This document shows, one piece after another, positions 50,126 to 62,688 of a stretch of DNA of 64,000 bases. Below the pieces are notes generated by a model. It was not told the DNA's origin. It saw only the letters and a list, made by a program, of their open reading frames with translations, and ran no database searches. Location: assembly GCF_036417845.1 (NCBI RefSeq), contig NC_089980.1, positions 68,198,501 to 68,262,500 on the forward strand, written 5' to 3'. Each line of letters starts with the position of its first letter. Within the stretch, counting starts at the first letter, position 1. The DNA is from Apteryx mantelli (taxonomy: Eukaryota > Chordata > Aves > Apterygiformes > Apterygidae). The position numbers and the translations under genes are program-made.

Positions 50126-50588
50126 GTTACATTGCTCATTTTTTAGGAGGCACAGCTTTGGCCCAGTGAGTAATATTATTTGAGAATGGCAGAGGGAAAT
50201 TCTGATCTAAAGTAATACCTAGGTGAAGAGATAAAATATGCAGAAGCAACTGCAACATAGTCTCTGAAATGCAAAAATGAATACAGCAAATAGAAAAAGG
50301 GTTGCTTTCATTTAGCTTCTATCACTTTGGGCCAGATTGCACTGCCATCAGAGAACTTGCCTTATAAATGGTCTATCAGTCAATTGATCTTTGGATTATG
50401 TTGCTACTTGGTAAGGATAATGGAATGTGTCCTTACATGACCTGAAGTGAGACTTGACCAACTTTTCAGATTCCTGGACAGTATGGGCAGCATGGGTGAT
50501 GACATTTAAAGTTCAAGTTGTCCATTAATATCCTGTTAAGATGCTGTTTTCAAGTGCTTATAACTACAGCTATACAGTAGGCAAGTGA

Positions 50589-50605
50589 TTTTTTTTTTTT
50601 TTTTT
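50589..50605. repeat. T17 homopolymer (right arm)
   Basis: Mirror of the A17 tract at 12443-12459, with equal length. Confidence 0.95.
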
Positions 50606-52999
50606 GCCAGATATCTGGCAATTGTTGGAAAAAATCATCTTTGAAAAGCACTCATTTTGAGTTAAATAAAAGGTTTGGCCTCCAATGCAGACCTTTTTCA
50701 CATTCAAAGAAGCGGCAGAACATTTCTAAGATTTTTTACACTGAAATATTCATTTTGGAAGAGTGGACAGACTTAAAGAAAGTAAGCCCAGAAAGTGTAA
50801 CGTAGAAAAAGGGAGATATGTCACTACTGAAAGGTAATCTGAAAGCTCACAGAAAGCCTACTGTCTCTAACCACTTCCTTTCTTTACTTTAAAGATCCCT
50901 AACATCTTAAATTAGGCATGGCACATGACTAGGACTTCACCAGTCTTATTAAAATTGAGAAAATATTAATTTTTAAATCAGTCTGATAGAGCTGGTCAAT
51001 TTTGAATACTTTGAGTTACTTTTGAGAAATTTTAAATTTAATATTTTGATCTTAATTTTTTATCCAAACACTGATGATTAAAAATAATCAATAGAAATGA
51101 AAGCCCTTAAAGAGCTTTCTCTGGTTGAATCTGCTTTTTTTTTTTCCTGCCAAAGTCGTCATCAAAGAAAAGTGCCCAACTCTGTTTATAATTTTGTCTC
51201 CTTGGAGTCACTTCAATTTTTCTATTCTTTTGCCTGCTCTAAGTTGATGTGTTTGGGAAAGTTTGAGCACAACACTATTTTTCAGAGTAAAGATTTTGGA
51301 GGCAGAAGAGAAGGGATGGATTTTGTTTGTCTGCTTTAAATTCTTAGAGCCATTTCACTGAGAGCATTTCACTCTGAGACCTAGGTGTGCTGTCAACCTG
51401 GTAAATGTGGCTGATTTTTTTACTAATCTTAGCTTAGGTTGTTTACCTCTAAGGGGATGAACACTCCATGAAAAGATCTCTCCTGACAGTGAGATACACT
51501 ATGGTGGGGAATGTACGTATTGAATTGAGGGGATTTATTTCTCCCTTGCCATTACTCCTTCTTTCTACTTTCTGGTTCCCTTCTCTGACTGCCAGACAGA
51601 GCACAGAGCTCATGATGGGGAGACGGACAGGCTTGAGAAGACCAGGTAATCCCTATAGTATTCGTGCCTCATTGGAACCAGTCTCTGGTTCTGAGTCTCA
51701 ATATCACTTTGGTAGGAAAAACTGTGTGCAAAAAAACCCTACTGTATCTTCCAGGAGTGCTGTCTCATAGAAATGGCAGTCTACTATCAGTTATTCTATT
51801 AACTGAAATAGAAGAGGTCTGGTCATTTTAAAACTTCTGATAAATGTTGTGATGGACACTGTGGTTCTACGTGATAGAATTTGTTTCCTTAAGATTAATG
51901 CACTTTTATCTGCTGTTTCCTACATTTTTAATAGTAACACTTGCAAAGTCAAACATTCAAAGAGTGAGGGGAAAGTGGATACAGTTTCCCAAGGATGCCT
52001 GCAGACAGTGCTCAGAGAACAAACCAGTGCTTCACAGTTAGACATTGTTGTCTACAGAACCTTTGCTTCATCTGGTAGAGAAAATGGAAGGACTGTTGTT
52101 AATGAGACAGAAGGCTGTCAGATATGCCTTAACACTGTCCTGTGGACTGGTTTCCATGCTTGTTCCTGCCACACAAATCTGATGGAGATATTGAGCAAGT
52201 AATATAAATGACACTATTGAATGTTACTCTTGACAGGTCACTAACGTTGCCTGGAAGCCTGCAGATACAGTCAGTGAGATCTGTAATTGGAGCATATAAA
52301 ATTAAATGCTAACGTGCCTGAAAAGCCAGTCCTGCAGCATCTCAAACTGGGCATCCTAATTTAATGTGCACTTGTGATATTAATGTCACTTTGCTACATT
52401 CCTCTCTGTGGAAAATGGGAATATTGTAATAAAGCAAACATATCCCAGAAAGGTTAAACTCATTTTGAAGCCCTGAGATGCCGCAGGGATGATTCTCAAA
52501 GAAAAGACCATGAATAAATTAGTAATTTTGTGTTCAGAGAAATGTTTAACTACCATGCAATAAATAAGCCATGGAGTTGCATGATGAACAAAGGGAGATG
52601 ATGAAAAGATATCCAACCTACACTAAATGAGCCCGAGTGCCTGTAAAAAGAAAGCATAGCCTCATAAATGTGGTGTCTTGCATAAAGCAGGCAAATTACG
52701 GTTGCACAGATAAATGTAAGGAAATGCAAACATGAAGTTGGAGTTCACGACTTTGTAATATCTTAATAGTTTGTAATTAAATTTTGTTGCATGAAATTAA
52801 ATTTCTCTGTTAACAGAAAGATCAAGAAATTCATGGTGGCCTGAGGCGGTAAAAGCTGCAGTTCCATTAATAGTGGGCAATTGTATAACAAATGAAGAAG
52901 CTACAAGTTTATTACACAGGTCATATATGTAATGGTTTGGGGATCTTGCACTTCTTACTGCTGGTCAGTTTGAGGAAAGCAGTAAGGCAATCTTTTCTA

Positions 53000-53057
53000 A
53001 GTCTCTCCGTCTCTCTCTCTCTCTCTCTTTCTCTCTCTTCCCCCCCCCCCTTCTCTC
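53000..53057. repeat. TC microsatellite and C11 (right arm)
   Basis: Mirror of 9991-10048, identical in length. Confidence 0.95.
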
Positions 53058-55402
53058 TTTCCAGAAGTTGTCTGCTGCAGCACCTCCATTAGCCCATTAC
53101 ATCTTTGATTTCTCTCACCTTCTAGACTGAAAGGACTGTTAAAAATTGCTCAATTTATTCAAGAATAGATTAAACTACTATGGGTATGTACCTTCTCACA
53201 AACACTTAATAAATACCGTGTTCATTTTCAGATATTTCTTCACTGACTCATGCCCAAATTCAGAGTGTAGTGCAGTGTAATATATACATTTATATCCACC
53301 TGCACCTTGTTACACTGTGATAAGGAATGATAAAGATGGGGCATAAGCTTAGGATGACCCTTGTATTCATGAGTAAAAGCACAAGCCCAAGGAAGAAAGT
53401 TTCAGCATAAACTTAAGTTTTAACAGAGGTTTTCTGTTAAAATTTTATTAGCCAAAGTGCTCCTGTGTGACTGTCTAAAATTTAGCATCTGATATTCATT
53501 CAAAGGCTCTAGTCATCTTCAGCACGTCTACCTGAAATAGTTTTTCTTCAAATGAGTAACCTGACTGATGGACCTAAACTTCAGTACGCGTATTTTAAAA
53601 TGTCATCCTTGACTTCTATATTGAGAATTCCCCACTTGAAACTCCCCAGCTGTCTCAACAACTGTAAGAAAATTAGTATTAAGCTGGCACTTTAAAAGTA
53701 TACAGAAGTTACATTCGTACAAAATGGTGTTGATTGCAATTGTAATTACCACTATTTTCAACTCTTCAACGGTTCCTGTCTCTTTCATTCTTTTCCCCCT
53801 TAGAGTCTTTGCTACGCTTGCAAGCAAATCATTGAAGCAAACCTTTATTATAAGTCTGTTGAATTGCTATTGCAAATTTCATTGCTCTTGATGAGACACA
53901 GAGATCCTTTTGCAGAACACATTCCCACTCAGACTACTAGAGCACAGGCTGCATATTTTTCTTGTGGCCAGTACGAAAGTGTTAGTGATGAGCAATTCTT
54001 ATTCTAATTAGCTGACAGAATCAGGTAAGAAGTGAGACTGTTCTTTTCAATAGGCATATGCTGGTTTTTTTGCTTTTTCAAACTTGGAAATGAGAAAATA
54101 TAAAAGAGTATTCAAAGAAAGGGTTATAGCATATGAGTGGGATAAAATAGAGAAATCAAGATTTTAGAATATTATTTTTGTTTTAAAACATATAGAAGAG
54201 ATTCCTTTGTCTTAAGCAAAGGAGGAAACAATTACCAGGAGATTCATTGATTATTACTGAAGTTACTGTTCAGAAAATAAAATTATAACAAGTTCATTCA
54301 ATTTTTTCTTCAGTCTTCTTCAGCCTTTCAAATTCTTGTCACATAGCTTCAGAAATGGAATCGATAAATACTTATAGAACAAGGATTACAAGGCGATTCC
54401 TCATGCATATCACAATGAATAAGAAAGGACCCCCCCCATCAGCACATTTTCTTATAAGCATTCATGTTGTGTGATTGTTGCTTTCCTCAATGTAAAAGGA
54501 ACAGAAATAAAATTAGTCATCTACTGACACCTTGAAAGGGATTCAGATTCTTAAGAATGAGCTTTTGTGGCCATTTTAGATGCCTTAGGATATCTTCCCT
54601 GACCTCCAGTTGCTGCTCCAGCATACTGCAAATCTTCTGGAGTTCTTCTGTCACATCTGCCATCTGATTTCCTAGATATCCCTAGGGCATTTCAAATAGG
54701 ACCAGTTGCTTAAGTTTAGGCACCTGAATCCCACCATTCAAGTCCGTAGGACTGTGATGCTCTAGCTAGAACAGTGTGTTCTCAGTAGGGAACAGGAAAC
54801 TTTCTGCTGAAATTATTTTGAGGGACAGATGGGTTTTCACTAAGTGACACTAACTGCAGGAAATGTCAACCTCTCAAAGCAGATTACTTGAACTTTTTAA
54901 AATAAATACAAAAGAAAGAGAAAGGAGTATTTTTTGACGGAAGCTTAACAATTTTTAACAAAAAAAGCTAACATTTGCTTTGAAAAAGAAAGCCATTTTA
55001 ATGGAAAAAATTACTATGCTTTAGTAAGGCAAATGTACTCCTATCGTTATTTACTAATATCCCTGTTAAAGTTAACTGATTTAGATAACCTCTTTCCATA
55101 GCCATGTTGTCATAACCAATTGTGAGGGTAAGTGGTACGTGTCCACCAAGGCCAATCAAAAAGCTGTAAATGTTTCCAGCTTTGTTGTAAAACAACCATG
55201 ACCAAAATCACATGCCTTTGTAGCTTAACAATAACACTGGGACTTGAAGCTATTACTGTGTAGCAGAGATTCAATGTGTCAGACTGCTAAGGAAACAGGA
55301 AAAAAACATTCAGCATGACTCTGAGGAGACTAAGAAACATTAGTTAAATAAATGATTTCATAAAAATACATTTGACTGTGATAATCATAGAAAATTAAAG
55401 TG

Positions 55403-55419
55403 ATATATATATATATATA
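55403..55419. repeat. TA dinucleotide repeat (right arm)
   Basis: Mirror of 7629-7645, identical in length. Confidence 0.95.
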
Positions 55420-56203
55420 AGGAGGGAAATCCCTTCTGTTTGGCAAGAGATTTTGGAGATACCCAGTCTTCAGTGCAGCTAAGGCTTGGATCTCTAGGTT
55501 TGCAGAAGTGGTTAGATGGACACGCCCTGTCAGGGATATCAGTGCCATAATCTACATTACCTGGTCCTTCATGTAGAAGTGATTTCTGTTTTTTCTCTAC
55601 TTTTCTTCTCTTTTTGAGTCTTGAGCAGCTTTCATATTTAGATCCTGCTCTCTCCACTGAGCTGGGCAGAGAAAGGAGAGGAAGACTTTAGTATCCACAG
55701 TGTAAAATTTCATGTTGCATTTTTTGCACAGCTTCAAGCATGCATTTATGAAGAGGTGTAGCAAGTCTACAACTGGGTAAATCATATTTTTGATTCACTG
55801 GTAATAATAACTGTTTTGTGTAGAGGAAAGATGTTGGTGAATCCTGAGCTTTAATCTCAATTTTAGGTATAGTTCATTTTCGTATCAGCTTAGGAGGATA
55901 CTTCAGAATCGTTGGGAGCTTTATGTCAAATCGTGAAAATGTTGTTCTTCAACAAAAAAAAGGAATTAATTTTTCTCTTTGTTTTGTTGGTGTTCACTTC
56001 CTTCCCAGGATAACAAATACGTCTACCAAACACCTGCTATCAAGGAAGCAACACATTTTGCAGAAAAAAAATGTTGTATGAGAGAACTATGCTCAGTTTT
56101 AGGCAAGGCTGGCACTTATGATGCTCACAGTAAGACAATTACAGGGTAATTAAATTTCTTATTCTTAGGATGACCATTCATTTTGTCTAGACTTCCCAGC
56201 GAA

Positions 56204-57618
56204 TAACTGGACACACTACTCCAGGTGTGGCCTCATCAGGGCTGAGTAGAGGGGGGGGATCACCTCCCTCGACCTGCTGGCAACGCTCTTCCTAATGCAA
56301 CCCAGGATACCATTGGCCTTGGCCACAAGAGCACATTACAGGCTCATGGTCAACTTGTTGTCTGCCAGGACACCCAGGTCCTTCTCTGCAGAGCTGCTTT
56401 CCAGCAGGTCAGCCCCTAGCCTGTACTGGCACATGAGGTCATTCCTCCCTAAATGCAGGACCCTGCACTTCCCTTTGTTGAACTTCATGAGGTTCCTCTC
56501 TGCCCATCTCTCCAGCCTGGTGAGGTCCCTCTGAATGGCAGCACAACCATCTGGTGTATCAACCACTCCTCCCAGTTTTGTATCATCAGCAAACTTGCTG
56601 AGAGTGCACTTTGCCCCATCACCCAAGTCACTGATAAAGAAGTGGAACAGGATTGGGCCCGGCATTGACCCCTGGGGTACAATGCTAATTACTGGCATCC
56701 AACAAGACTGTTCACCATTGATCACAACCCTCTGAGCTCTGCCATTCAGACACTTTTCAATCCATCTCACTGTCTGCTCCTGCAGCCCTTACTTCCTCAG
56801 CTTGTCTGTGGGGATGTTATGGGAGGCAGTGTGGAAATCCTTACTGAAGTCGAGGTAGACAACATGCACTGCTCTCCCCTCCTCGACCCAGCCCACCCTT
56901 CCATCGTGGAAGGCTATCAGGTTGCTTACGCATGATTTCCCTGTTGGGAATCCATGCTGACTGCTCCTGATCCCCTTCTTGTCCTTCATCTGCTTGGAAA
57001 TGGTATCCAGCATCAGCTGCTCCATCACCTTTCCAGGGATCGAGGGGAGGCTGTCTGGCCTGCAGGTCCCTGCATCCTCCTTCTTGCCCTTTGGGAAGAC
57101 TGGAGTGACACTTGCTTTCTTCCAGTCCTCGGGCTCCTCTTCCAGTCGCCGTGACCTTTCCAAGAGGATGGAGAGTGGCCTTGCAATGACACTGGCCAGC
57201 TCCCTCAGCACTCAGGGGTGCACCCCATCAGGGCCCACGCACTTGTGGATGTCCACTTTGCTTAAGCCATCCCTCGCCCCATCCTCCTCCCGCAAGGGAA
57301 AGCCTTCCTTTCTCCATAACTTCTCCCTGCTCTCTGGGACCTGGGATTCCTAGCCTTCCCAGCCCTAGCCCTGCACGCTCCAGCAAGGTGCCTCTACTCC
57401 TCCCACGTGACCTGTCCCTGCTTCCCCCCTCTGTATGCTCCCTTCTTAGGTCTGAGTTCTGCCACAAGCTCCTCATTCAGCCATGCAGCTCCCCTGCCCC
57501 CTTTGCTCAACTTCCTCCTCTTTGCCATGGACCGTCTGGGAGCTTGCAGGAAGTGATCCTTGAACATCAACCAGCTTTCTTGGAGCCCTCTTCCTTCTCG
57601 GGCCCTATGCCGGGGCAC
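56204..57618 (-). mobile_element. CR1 LINE reverse-transcriptase fragment, right arm
   Basis: This is an exact mirror of 5430-6844, with the same stops and the same 3' truncation point. Its presence in both arms means the insertion and decay predate the arm duplication or were spread by conversion. It lies about 1.3 kb upstream of the first recognised exon of the ARHGAP20-like gene and opposes it in orientation. Confidence 0.93.
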
Positions 57619-58889
57619 AGTTCCTCATGGAGCAACACAACCTCGGGCACCAGCGAGCTGCAGGCTCTTGTTCTGCCACACACATCTCAGCCACTTGATT
57701 TTGGGGAGCACCTGCAGCAAGAGCCCTTTGGCATCCACTCGAGAGCCAAGCATCAGTGAAGGCTGAGGGAAAGACCATCCCTGCAGGTTTCACTGATGTT
57801 TGGGCTGCAACTCCTATGCAGACTGCACACACGGGAATTTCCATTTTGGTATCTGTAGGCAAGCATTGACATGAGCCTGCCTAATCTCCTGCGGAGCCTG
57901 CATCGGAGTCTCTGCACACTCCTGGGATGGACCTGAGTGGAGGTGGCATTCAGCTGCCTGAAAGTCGGTGCCTACAGGCATTTGGGTATCACAGGGCACC
58001 GCAAGGACTTGTTGAAGGCATCAGCCACTGGCGGATGCCAGTCCTGGTGTTTAGGCAACTGAATCCTTCCCTCAGCTCTTCTCTGACTGTGACTGGAGCA
58101 GAGGTCCCCCCTTCACATGGTCATGCCACATTTAGAGGCCTGGAGTGGAGGTCACTCTAATCGAGAGCTGACCACTACCCTGATGGACTGCAGAGGAACC
58201 GTGAACCTTGGGATATAGGGCATGGCCTGGGCCCCGGCTCTCTTGCGGGCACGGGCCCTCCTGCTTGCCCCCTGCAAAGCTGGAGTCCTCCTGTGCACTC
58301 CAGCAGCAACGGGGGATGTTGCAGCCATGTGGGGAGGCCTGTGCCTTGCGGGGCTTTGCCTGGCACAGAGGCAGCTGCTGAAGCCAGGAGCTCGACCAGC
58401 ACCAAGCCCATCTCCTGCCTTGTCCCAGGCACCATTCGCCTGGAAACTGTATGGCATCAGAGGCAGGGAGACTCCCCCTTGCACCTGCGCAGCCCCTGGC
58501 CTGCACCCCCCCAGTGCTGCCCGGTGGCCCGGCCGGTGCATCACAATGTGCCGCTGTGGCACCCGGGTGGCCCCAGCCACCAGCACCCGCCCGTGCCCCA
58601 GTGCGGCGCTGTGCCGGTGCGGGGCAGCAGGGAGACGCAGGCTCCCAGCCCAGCAGCACTTCCTGGCACAGGGACACTGCTCTGAGCTTTGCGCAGGCCT
58701 GACCGGCGCCTGGCACTGCACCATGGGACAGGCCGACTGCTGTGGTGCCCGGGGCGCTCCCAGCCCCGCTCGCAGCACGCAGCGACAGCCCCCGGCCCCT
58801 GGCCGTGCGGCTCCTCACGCCGGCCTCGGGCTCGTGGCCAGGGGAGCCTCCCGGCCCCCAATGCCACTCGGCGCCTTCATGTTGCGCAG
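57619..58889. other. GC-rich stretch upstream of the right gene copy
   Basis: This is the mirror of 4159-5429. It has two of the three arm-to-arm substitutions (58588 and 58879). A first exon or promoter would be expected about here or farther inward, but none could be recognised. Confidence 0.4.
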
Positions 58890-58991
58890 GAGTCCCCAGC
58901 TCCTCCTCTGCGACTGTGCACAGGTGACCCAGCGCCAGCAGATGAGGGACAGGCACCTCCTGCTCTTCCCTGACGCCATCGCCATCTTCAA
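58890..58991 (+). CDS. Right copy exon: first PH-domain strands
   Basis: The exon encodes SPQLLLCDCAQ and then RDRHLLLFPDAIAIFK, the usual 'RHLFLFsD' strand pair of PH domains in this family. The donor is AA|GTACGC at 58992. The acceptor GCGCAG ending at 58889 is a guess, because the frame is open far upstream (to 58222) and the true exon could start earlier. One arm-to-arm difference (58879) lies just before it. Confidence 0.6.
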
Positions 58992-59473
58992 GTACGCATA
59001 GCAACCACAGCCATCCTTGCCCCTGCCGCCACCGCTTCTGCCACCAGCCTCTGGGCACTGCTCCTCCCTGGAGCTGCTCCTGTCCTAACTTGCGTATCCA
59101 ATGTGTGGGTGCCCTTTGCTCCCGACAAGGACTTGTGGTCCAAATGACCTGCAGTCTCCTGCAGGGGTGTCCCTACGCTGTGGGTAGGGACACTTTTAAA
59201 CTCGGGGAGGTGCAAGAGGAAAGGGGCAGGCTGCTGCTTTTGCCATCCTGACCGCAGCTCCTGACGAAGCGCCTGCTGGCATCGCTTGGCAGTAGCGACT
59301 TTTCAGAAGTGCCCTGTGCGGGTGTGCTGCCACTGAGGCTCCTTTCTCCCGCGCAAGGCTTGGGGTGGCTGCGCCAAGGCTCTGCCCCGGGACATGACTC
59401 TGCCCTGGAGGACTGCTGGGGCTGCCCCCACAGTGGCAACCTCCAAGGCGGTGCTTGCTCTTCCTCCCACCAG

Positions 59474-59647
59474 ATGTGGCTCCACCTTCCTGCTGAAGTA
59501 CCAGGTGCTTCTCAGCGAGCTCTGGGTGCTGTGCAGGAAGGATGAGGCGGTGTGCGGGCGGGAAGATGAGGAGGAGGTTTTGGGCCTGAAATGCACCAGC
59601 ACCTTCATCCTCGTGTGGCCCCCCAACCTCTGCGTGGTCACTTTTCG
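59474..59647 (+). CDS. Right copy exon: central PH domain
   Basis: The acceptor is CCCACCAG and the donor CG|GTGAGTC. The first base completes the Lys codon of the preceding exon. The exon reads CGSTFLLKYQVLLSELWVL, then an acidic loop (GREDEEEVLGLK), then TSTFILVWPPNLCVVTF. The pattern of strands around 'LSELWV' and 'CVVTF' fits a PH domain. Confidence 0.75.
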
Positions 59648-60005
59648 GTGAGTCTTGGGGACATGTGCAGGGCCCTTCCGCGGTGCAGGGCACCATGCTC
59701 ACGTGCAGTCCTCTCTGGGCCTGGCTGGGGCTCAGGGCAGGCTGTGGGAGAGAAAGTAGAGGCCCCGCTTGGGTTTCAGACGCAGCCACAGGCGGCTCCA
59801 GGCATGCACAAGCCACCCGCCCCCACCACCTCCCTGCAGCTCTGCTCAGCCCAGGGATGCTGCGGGGGGGGAACACCACCCGGGGGCTTGGTGTATGGCG
59901 GTGTGGAGAGGTGCCAAGCGGGCGAGATGTGTCTGGAGGCCTGTGCCTCTCCAGCTGAGGAGGAGGAGCAGCGGGCTCTGAGGCTGCTTCTCCTTTGCAC
60001 TGCAG

Positions 60006-60047
60006 GTCGCAGGAGGTGAAGGAGCTGTGGCTCAACGCCCTCCTCAG
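60006..60047 (+). CDS. Right copy exon: PH C-terminal helix
   Basis: This short exon of 42 bp has acceptor CACTGCAG and donor AG|GTGAGC. It encodes SQEVKELWLNALL with split Arg codons on both sides. This is the amphipathic C-terminal PH helix with its conserved Trp. Confidence 0.75.
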
Positions 60048-60484
60048 GTGAGCAATGCTGGGGATTTCAGCCCGCCTGCGGTGGGCGTCACAGCTGCGGG
60101 CGGTGCAGAGCTGCCGGGGGAGCTGCCCGCAGCAATGCAGCCGTGGAGTTGGGGCAAAGGGACACCCCTGCGCAGGGCAGCTCCTGGGCTGCACGGCGGC
60201 AGCTGCTTCGCCTTGTGATGGCCAACGAACACCAGCACCCTGGAGCTGGCAGCACAGCTCCTCGCTTGCGTGGATGGGGAGCCTGAGCCGCCGCTTCCCC
60301 TTTCCACACGCAGGAGGCCCGGAGGCAGCAGAAGCGGGGCCGTTGCAGAGCAGTGCTGCCAGCCAGCGCTGCGGGAAGGTCTCCAGTGTCCGGGTGGCAG
60401 GGAGGTGCTGAGCTGGTGCCGGGGGAGTGAGCAGAGGGGGCTGGCTGTGACCGAGCTCTGCTTTCGTCCCTGCCCTGTGCCCAG

Positions 60485-60569
60485 GCAAAGCCGAGGAGCC
60501 CAGGAGACCCGGGTCACCCGACTCACCTCCCTTCGGCTCCTCATCAAGGTCGTCGGCTTCTACGGTCCC
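60485..60569 (+). CDS. Right copy exon: RA-like segment, first part
   Basis: The acceptor is TGTGCCCAG and the donor CCC|GTAAGTG. It encodes QSRGAQETRVTRLTSLRLLIKVVGFYGP in two open blocks. The 'LRLLIKVVG' strand matches the first strand of a Ras-associating domain as in ARHGAP20. It ends in phase 0. Confidence 0.68.
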
Positions 60570-60672
60570 GTAAGTGTCCCGGGGGTTTCCGCTCTGCCCC
60601 CAGCACCACGGGGCTTTGGGGAACAGCCCCAGTGACCAGCTGCTCATGTTGGCTCTTTGCTCTCTTGCCCAG

Positions 60673-60720
60673 TCGGAGTCGCTGACTGCCCGGACTGTCG
60701 AGGCCTTGATTTCGGCGGAG
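60673..60720 (+). CDS. Right copy exon: RA-like segment, second part
   Basis: Sixteen codons lie between acceptor TTGCCCAG and donor GAG|GTGAGC. They encode SESLTARTVEALISAE, which resembles the 'T..tv..al' helix following the first two strands of an RA domain. Confidence 0.6.
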
Positions 60721-61189
60721 GTGAGCAGGGGCTGCCTCTGCCCCGGCCCTGGCTGGGTTCTTGCGGGAGGCATCCAAGTCTCGGGAGGGAAGGTGGCAGG
60801 GCCCAAAGCCCTGGAGACACCGGCCACTGCCTCACGGGGCCACCTGGGAGGAGCTCCCCGGGGCCGGGGGGAGCGTGGGACGACAGCCTGTCCCCCTGGG
60901 GCCACCTTTGGGCACCTGGTGCAGGGCTGCGCCTGCTTGGCACCCACCAGCCCCCCCAAAACTGCACGGGTCTGGTGGGGGTGGCCGGCTGCAGCAGCAG
61001 CCTTTGCCACGAGCACCCCGGTCAGCAGAGAGGCAGGGCCATTCCCGCACCCAAGCGTCTCCCCCGCAGGCGTCGGACACCCTCGCGTTTTCCCTGGAGC
61101 TGCTCACACATTTCTGCATCGCTGAAGCAACTCGCTGGCGGCCTTTGCTGCTGCAGGGCGGCTGTGTAACCTGAAGCCGTTTCTTGCAG

Positions 61190-61256
61190 GCTGGCACCAA
61201 GCAGTGCCCTGTCTCGGTCCCACCGGCTCCTGGAGAGGGACTTTGCCACTCGGCTG
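61190..61256 (+). CDS. Right copy exon: linker
   Basis: The exon is 67 bp with acceptor TTTCTTGCAG and donor CTG|GTGAGT. Read in phase 0 from the preceding exon it is open (AGTKQCPVSVPPAPGEG). The one extra base joins the following exon to restore the GTKKRKR frame. There is no domain match; it is supported by splice signals and phase only. Confidence 0.5.
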
Positions 61257-61784
61257 GTGAGTTTGTAAGAGAAACTGAGGAGCTGCCTTCTCACCTGGCG
61301 CTCAACAGCGGCTGAAAAGCAGCAGCCCCTCCGGCCCCTGTGGCCAGCCCTAGCACGGGGGCATGCTCAGACTGCGCAGCCACAGCTGCTGCCGCTGCAA
61401 GCTGCCCAAGCGACACATGTGCCTTGCAGCGATCCCAGAAACCTCTGCCATGCCTGTAACCGCTGCGCATGTTCAAACACCCCACGGTTCTTGCTGTGTG
61501 CCCTGTGTGTTCCCACTTTCTGAGAGGGAACGGTCACTAGATGGTCAAGAAAGCAGGAAAGCTGGTGTGCTCAGAGGGATGGTCCCCGTTTTAGAGCTGA
61601 GCTGGTTCTTCCCTCAGCAAGGCCTTTGTTGTCTTTCCGTTTCCCCCGTTGGGGCGGAGTCGCTGTTTCCGCACCCAGCTCTGCTCTTCCTTCGGCCTCC
61701 CACGGCACTGCACGCACACAACAGGCAGCAGAGCTCTCTCCCCCTGCCTTTTTCACCCGACTTTTGCTTTCCGCTTGCTTGCAG

Positions 61785-61957
61785 CAGATGGGACGAAGAA
61801 AAGAAAGAGGCTGATCCCTTGGCCGTTTGCTGGGAGACGACTCTCGGCCAGTGGGGATTGCCCAGGGCAGTCAGACTCTGGCCTCAGGAGCCCTCTCTTT
61901 GGCCAGCCTCTGGCTGCTCTTTGTGGTGAAGACGAGACCCTGCCCCAGCCAGTCCAG
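61785..61957 (+). CDS. Right copy exon: basic linker and RhoGAP N-terminus
   Basis: The acceptor is GCTTGCAG (an alternative three bases later, GCAGCAG) and the donor CAG|GTAAGC. It encodes GTKKRKRLIPWPFAGRR and then SPLFGQPLAALCGEDETLP, the standard lead-in to the family's RhoGAP domain. It ends in phase 0. Confidence 0.75.
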
Positions 61958-62526
61958 GTAAGCCAGCCTGGCCATGCAGTTAGCCTGTTGCCGGCTTCTC
62001 GTGCGACGCAGCACCCCCAGCACTTGGGCCGTGGCTCTCAGCAGACAGGGAATCGAGGGCTTGCCCTCCACATGCACTTCTCACCGGTAAGGCCTCAAGT
62101 TGGCATCCCCTTGCACAAGCCAAAGGGCTCAGGACCACGGGTTTGTGCAGCCTGCACAGCTGCTGCGGGAAGGAACTCTGGAGTGGAGACAAGGCCAGAG
62201 CAGGAGGAGGAGAAGCACATCTGCTCCCGAGGGGGCACGTAGGTGGTCTTGCAGAAGTCACCGAAAGGAAGCTCTCAGCAGCGTCACCAGCCAGGGGTTT
62301 CTGTCTTTCCCTGAAGAAAGGGGTTGAGAGGGTGGCTTGGGGGGCAGCCAGGTTACTCCCCGGCTAATCTACCTGCAGGGAGAACTAGCTGCGAACCCAA
62401 GCAAAGCAGAGTGTGCCTGCGCAGCAAAGACTTGCCTCCGTCTGCGAACAAAGGCTCCCCTGGGGCTAAAGGGCCTTTCGGCACCCACGTAACCCTTCTC
62501 CCACCACTGCCTGCCTTTTCCCGCAG

Positions 62527-62688
62527 GATCTCCTGGCCATCTTGTATAGGGAAGGCCCTGCCACGGAGGGCATATTCCACAAAGCTGCGAGTGAGAAAGC
62601 CCACAGGGACTTGAAGGAGGACCTCAGCAAAGGAGAGACCGTTGACTTGGCAAGCAGACCTGTGCACCTGCTGGCAGTAGTCTTGAAG
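62527..62688 (+). CDS. Right copy exon: RhoGAP arginine-finger exon (Arg to His)
   Basis: Fifty-four codons lie between acceptor TTCCCGCAG and donor AAG|GTGAAT. They encode DLLAILYREGPATEGIFHKA and end HLLAVVLK. The finger Arg expected after GIF is His, codon CAC at 62578-62580. The conserved Lys of the KxxLR motif is the last codon. The sequence is identical in the left arm. Confidence 0.8.

Larger units (their letters stand above)
50126..56203. other. AT-rich non-coding DNA, right arm
   Basis: This is the mirror of 6845-12922, including the same simple repeats; no gene was recognised. Confidence 0.7.

Noticed and set aside
58222-59001. 259-codon plus-strand frame as a complete gene (mirror 4047-4826)
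   Set aside because: Only its last part (RDRHLLLFPDAIAIFK) is a PH exon. The rest is GC-rich sequence without domain, and the frame ends by reading through a splice donor.
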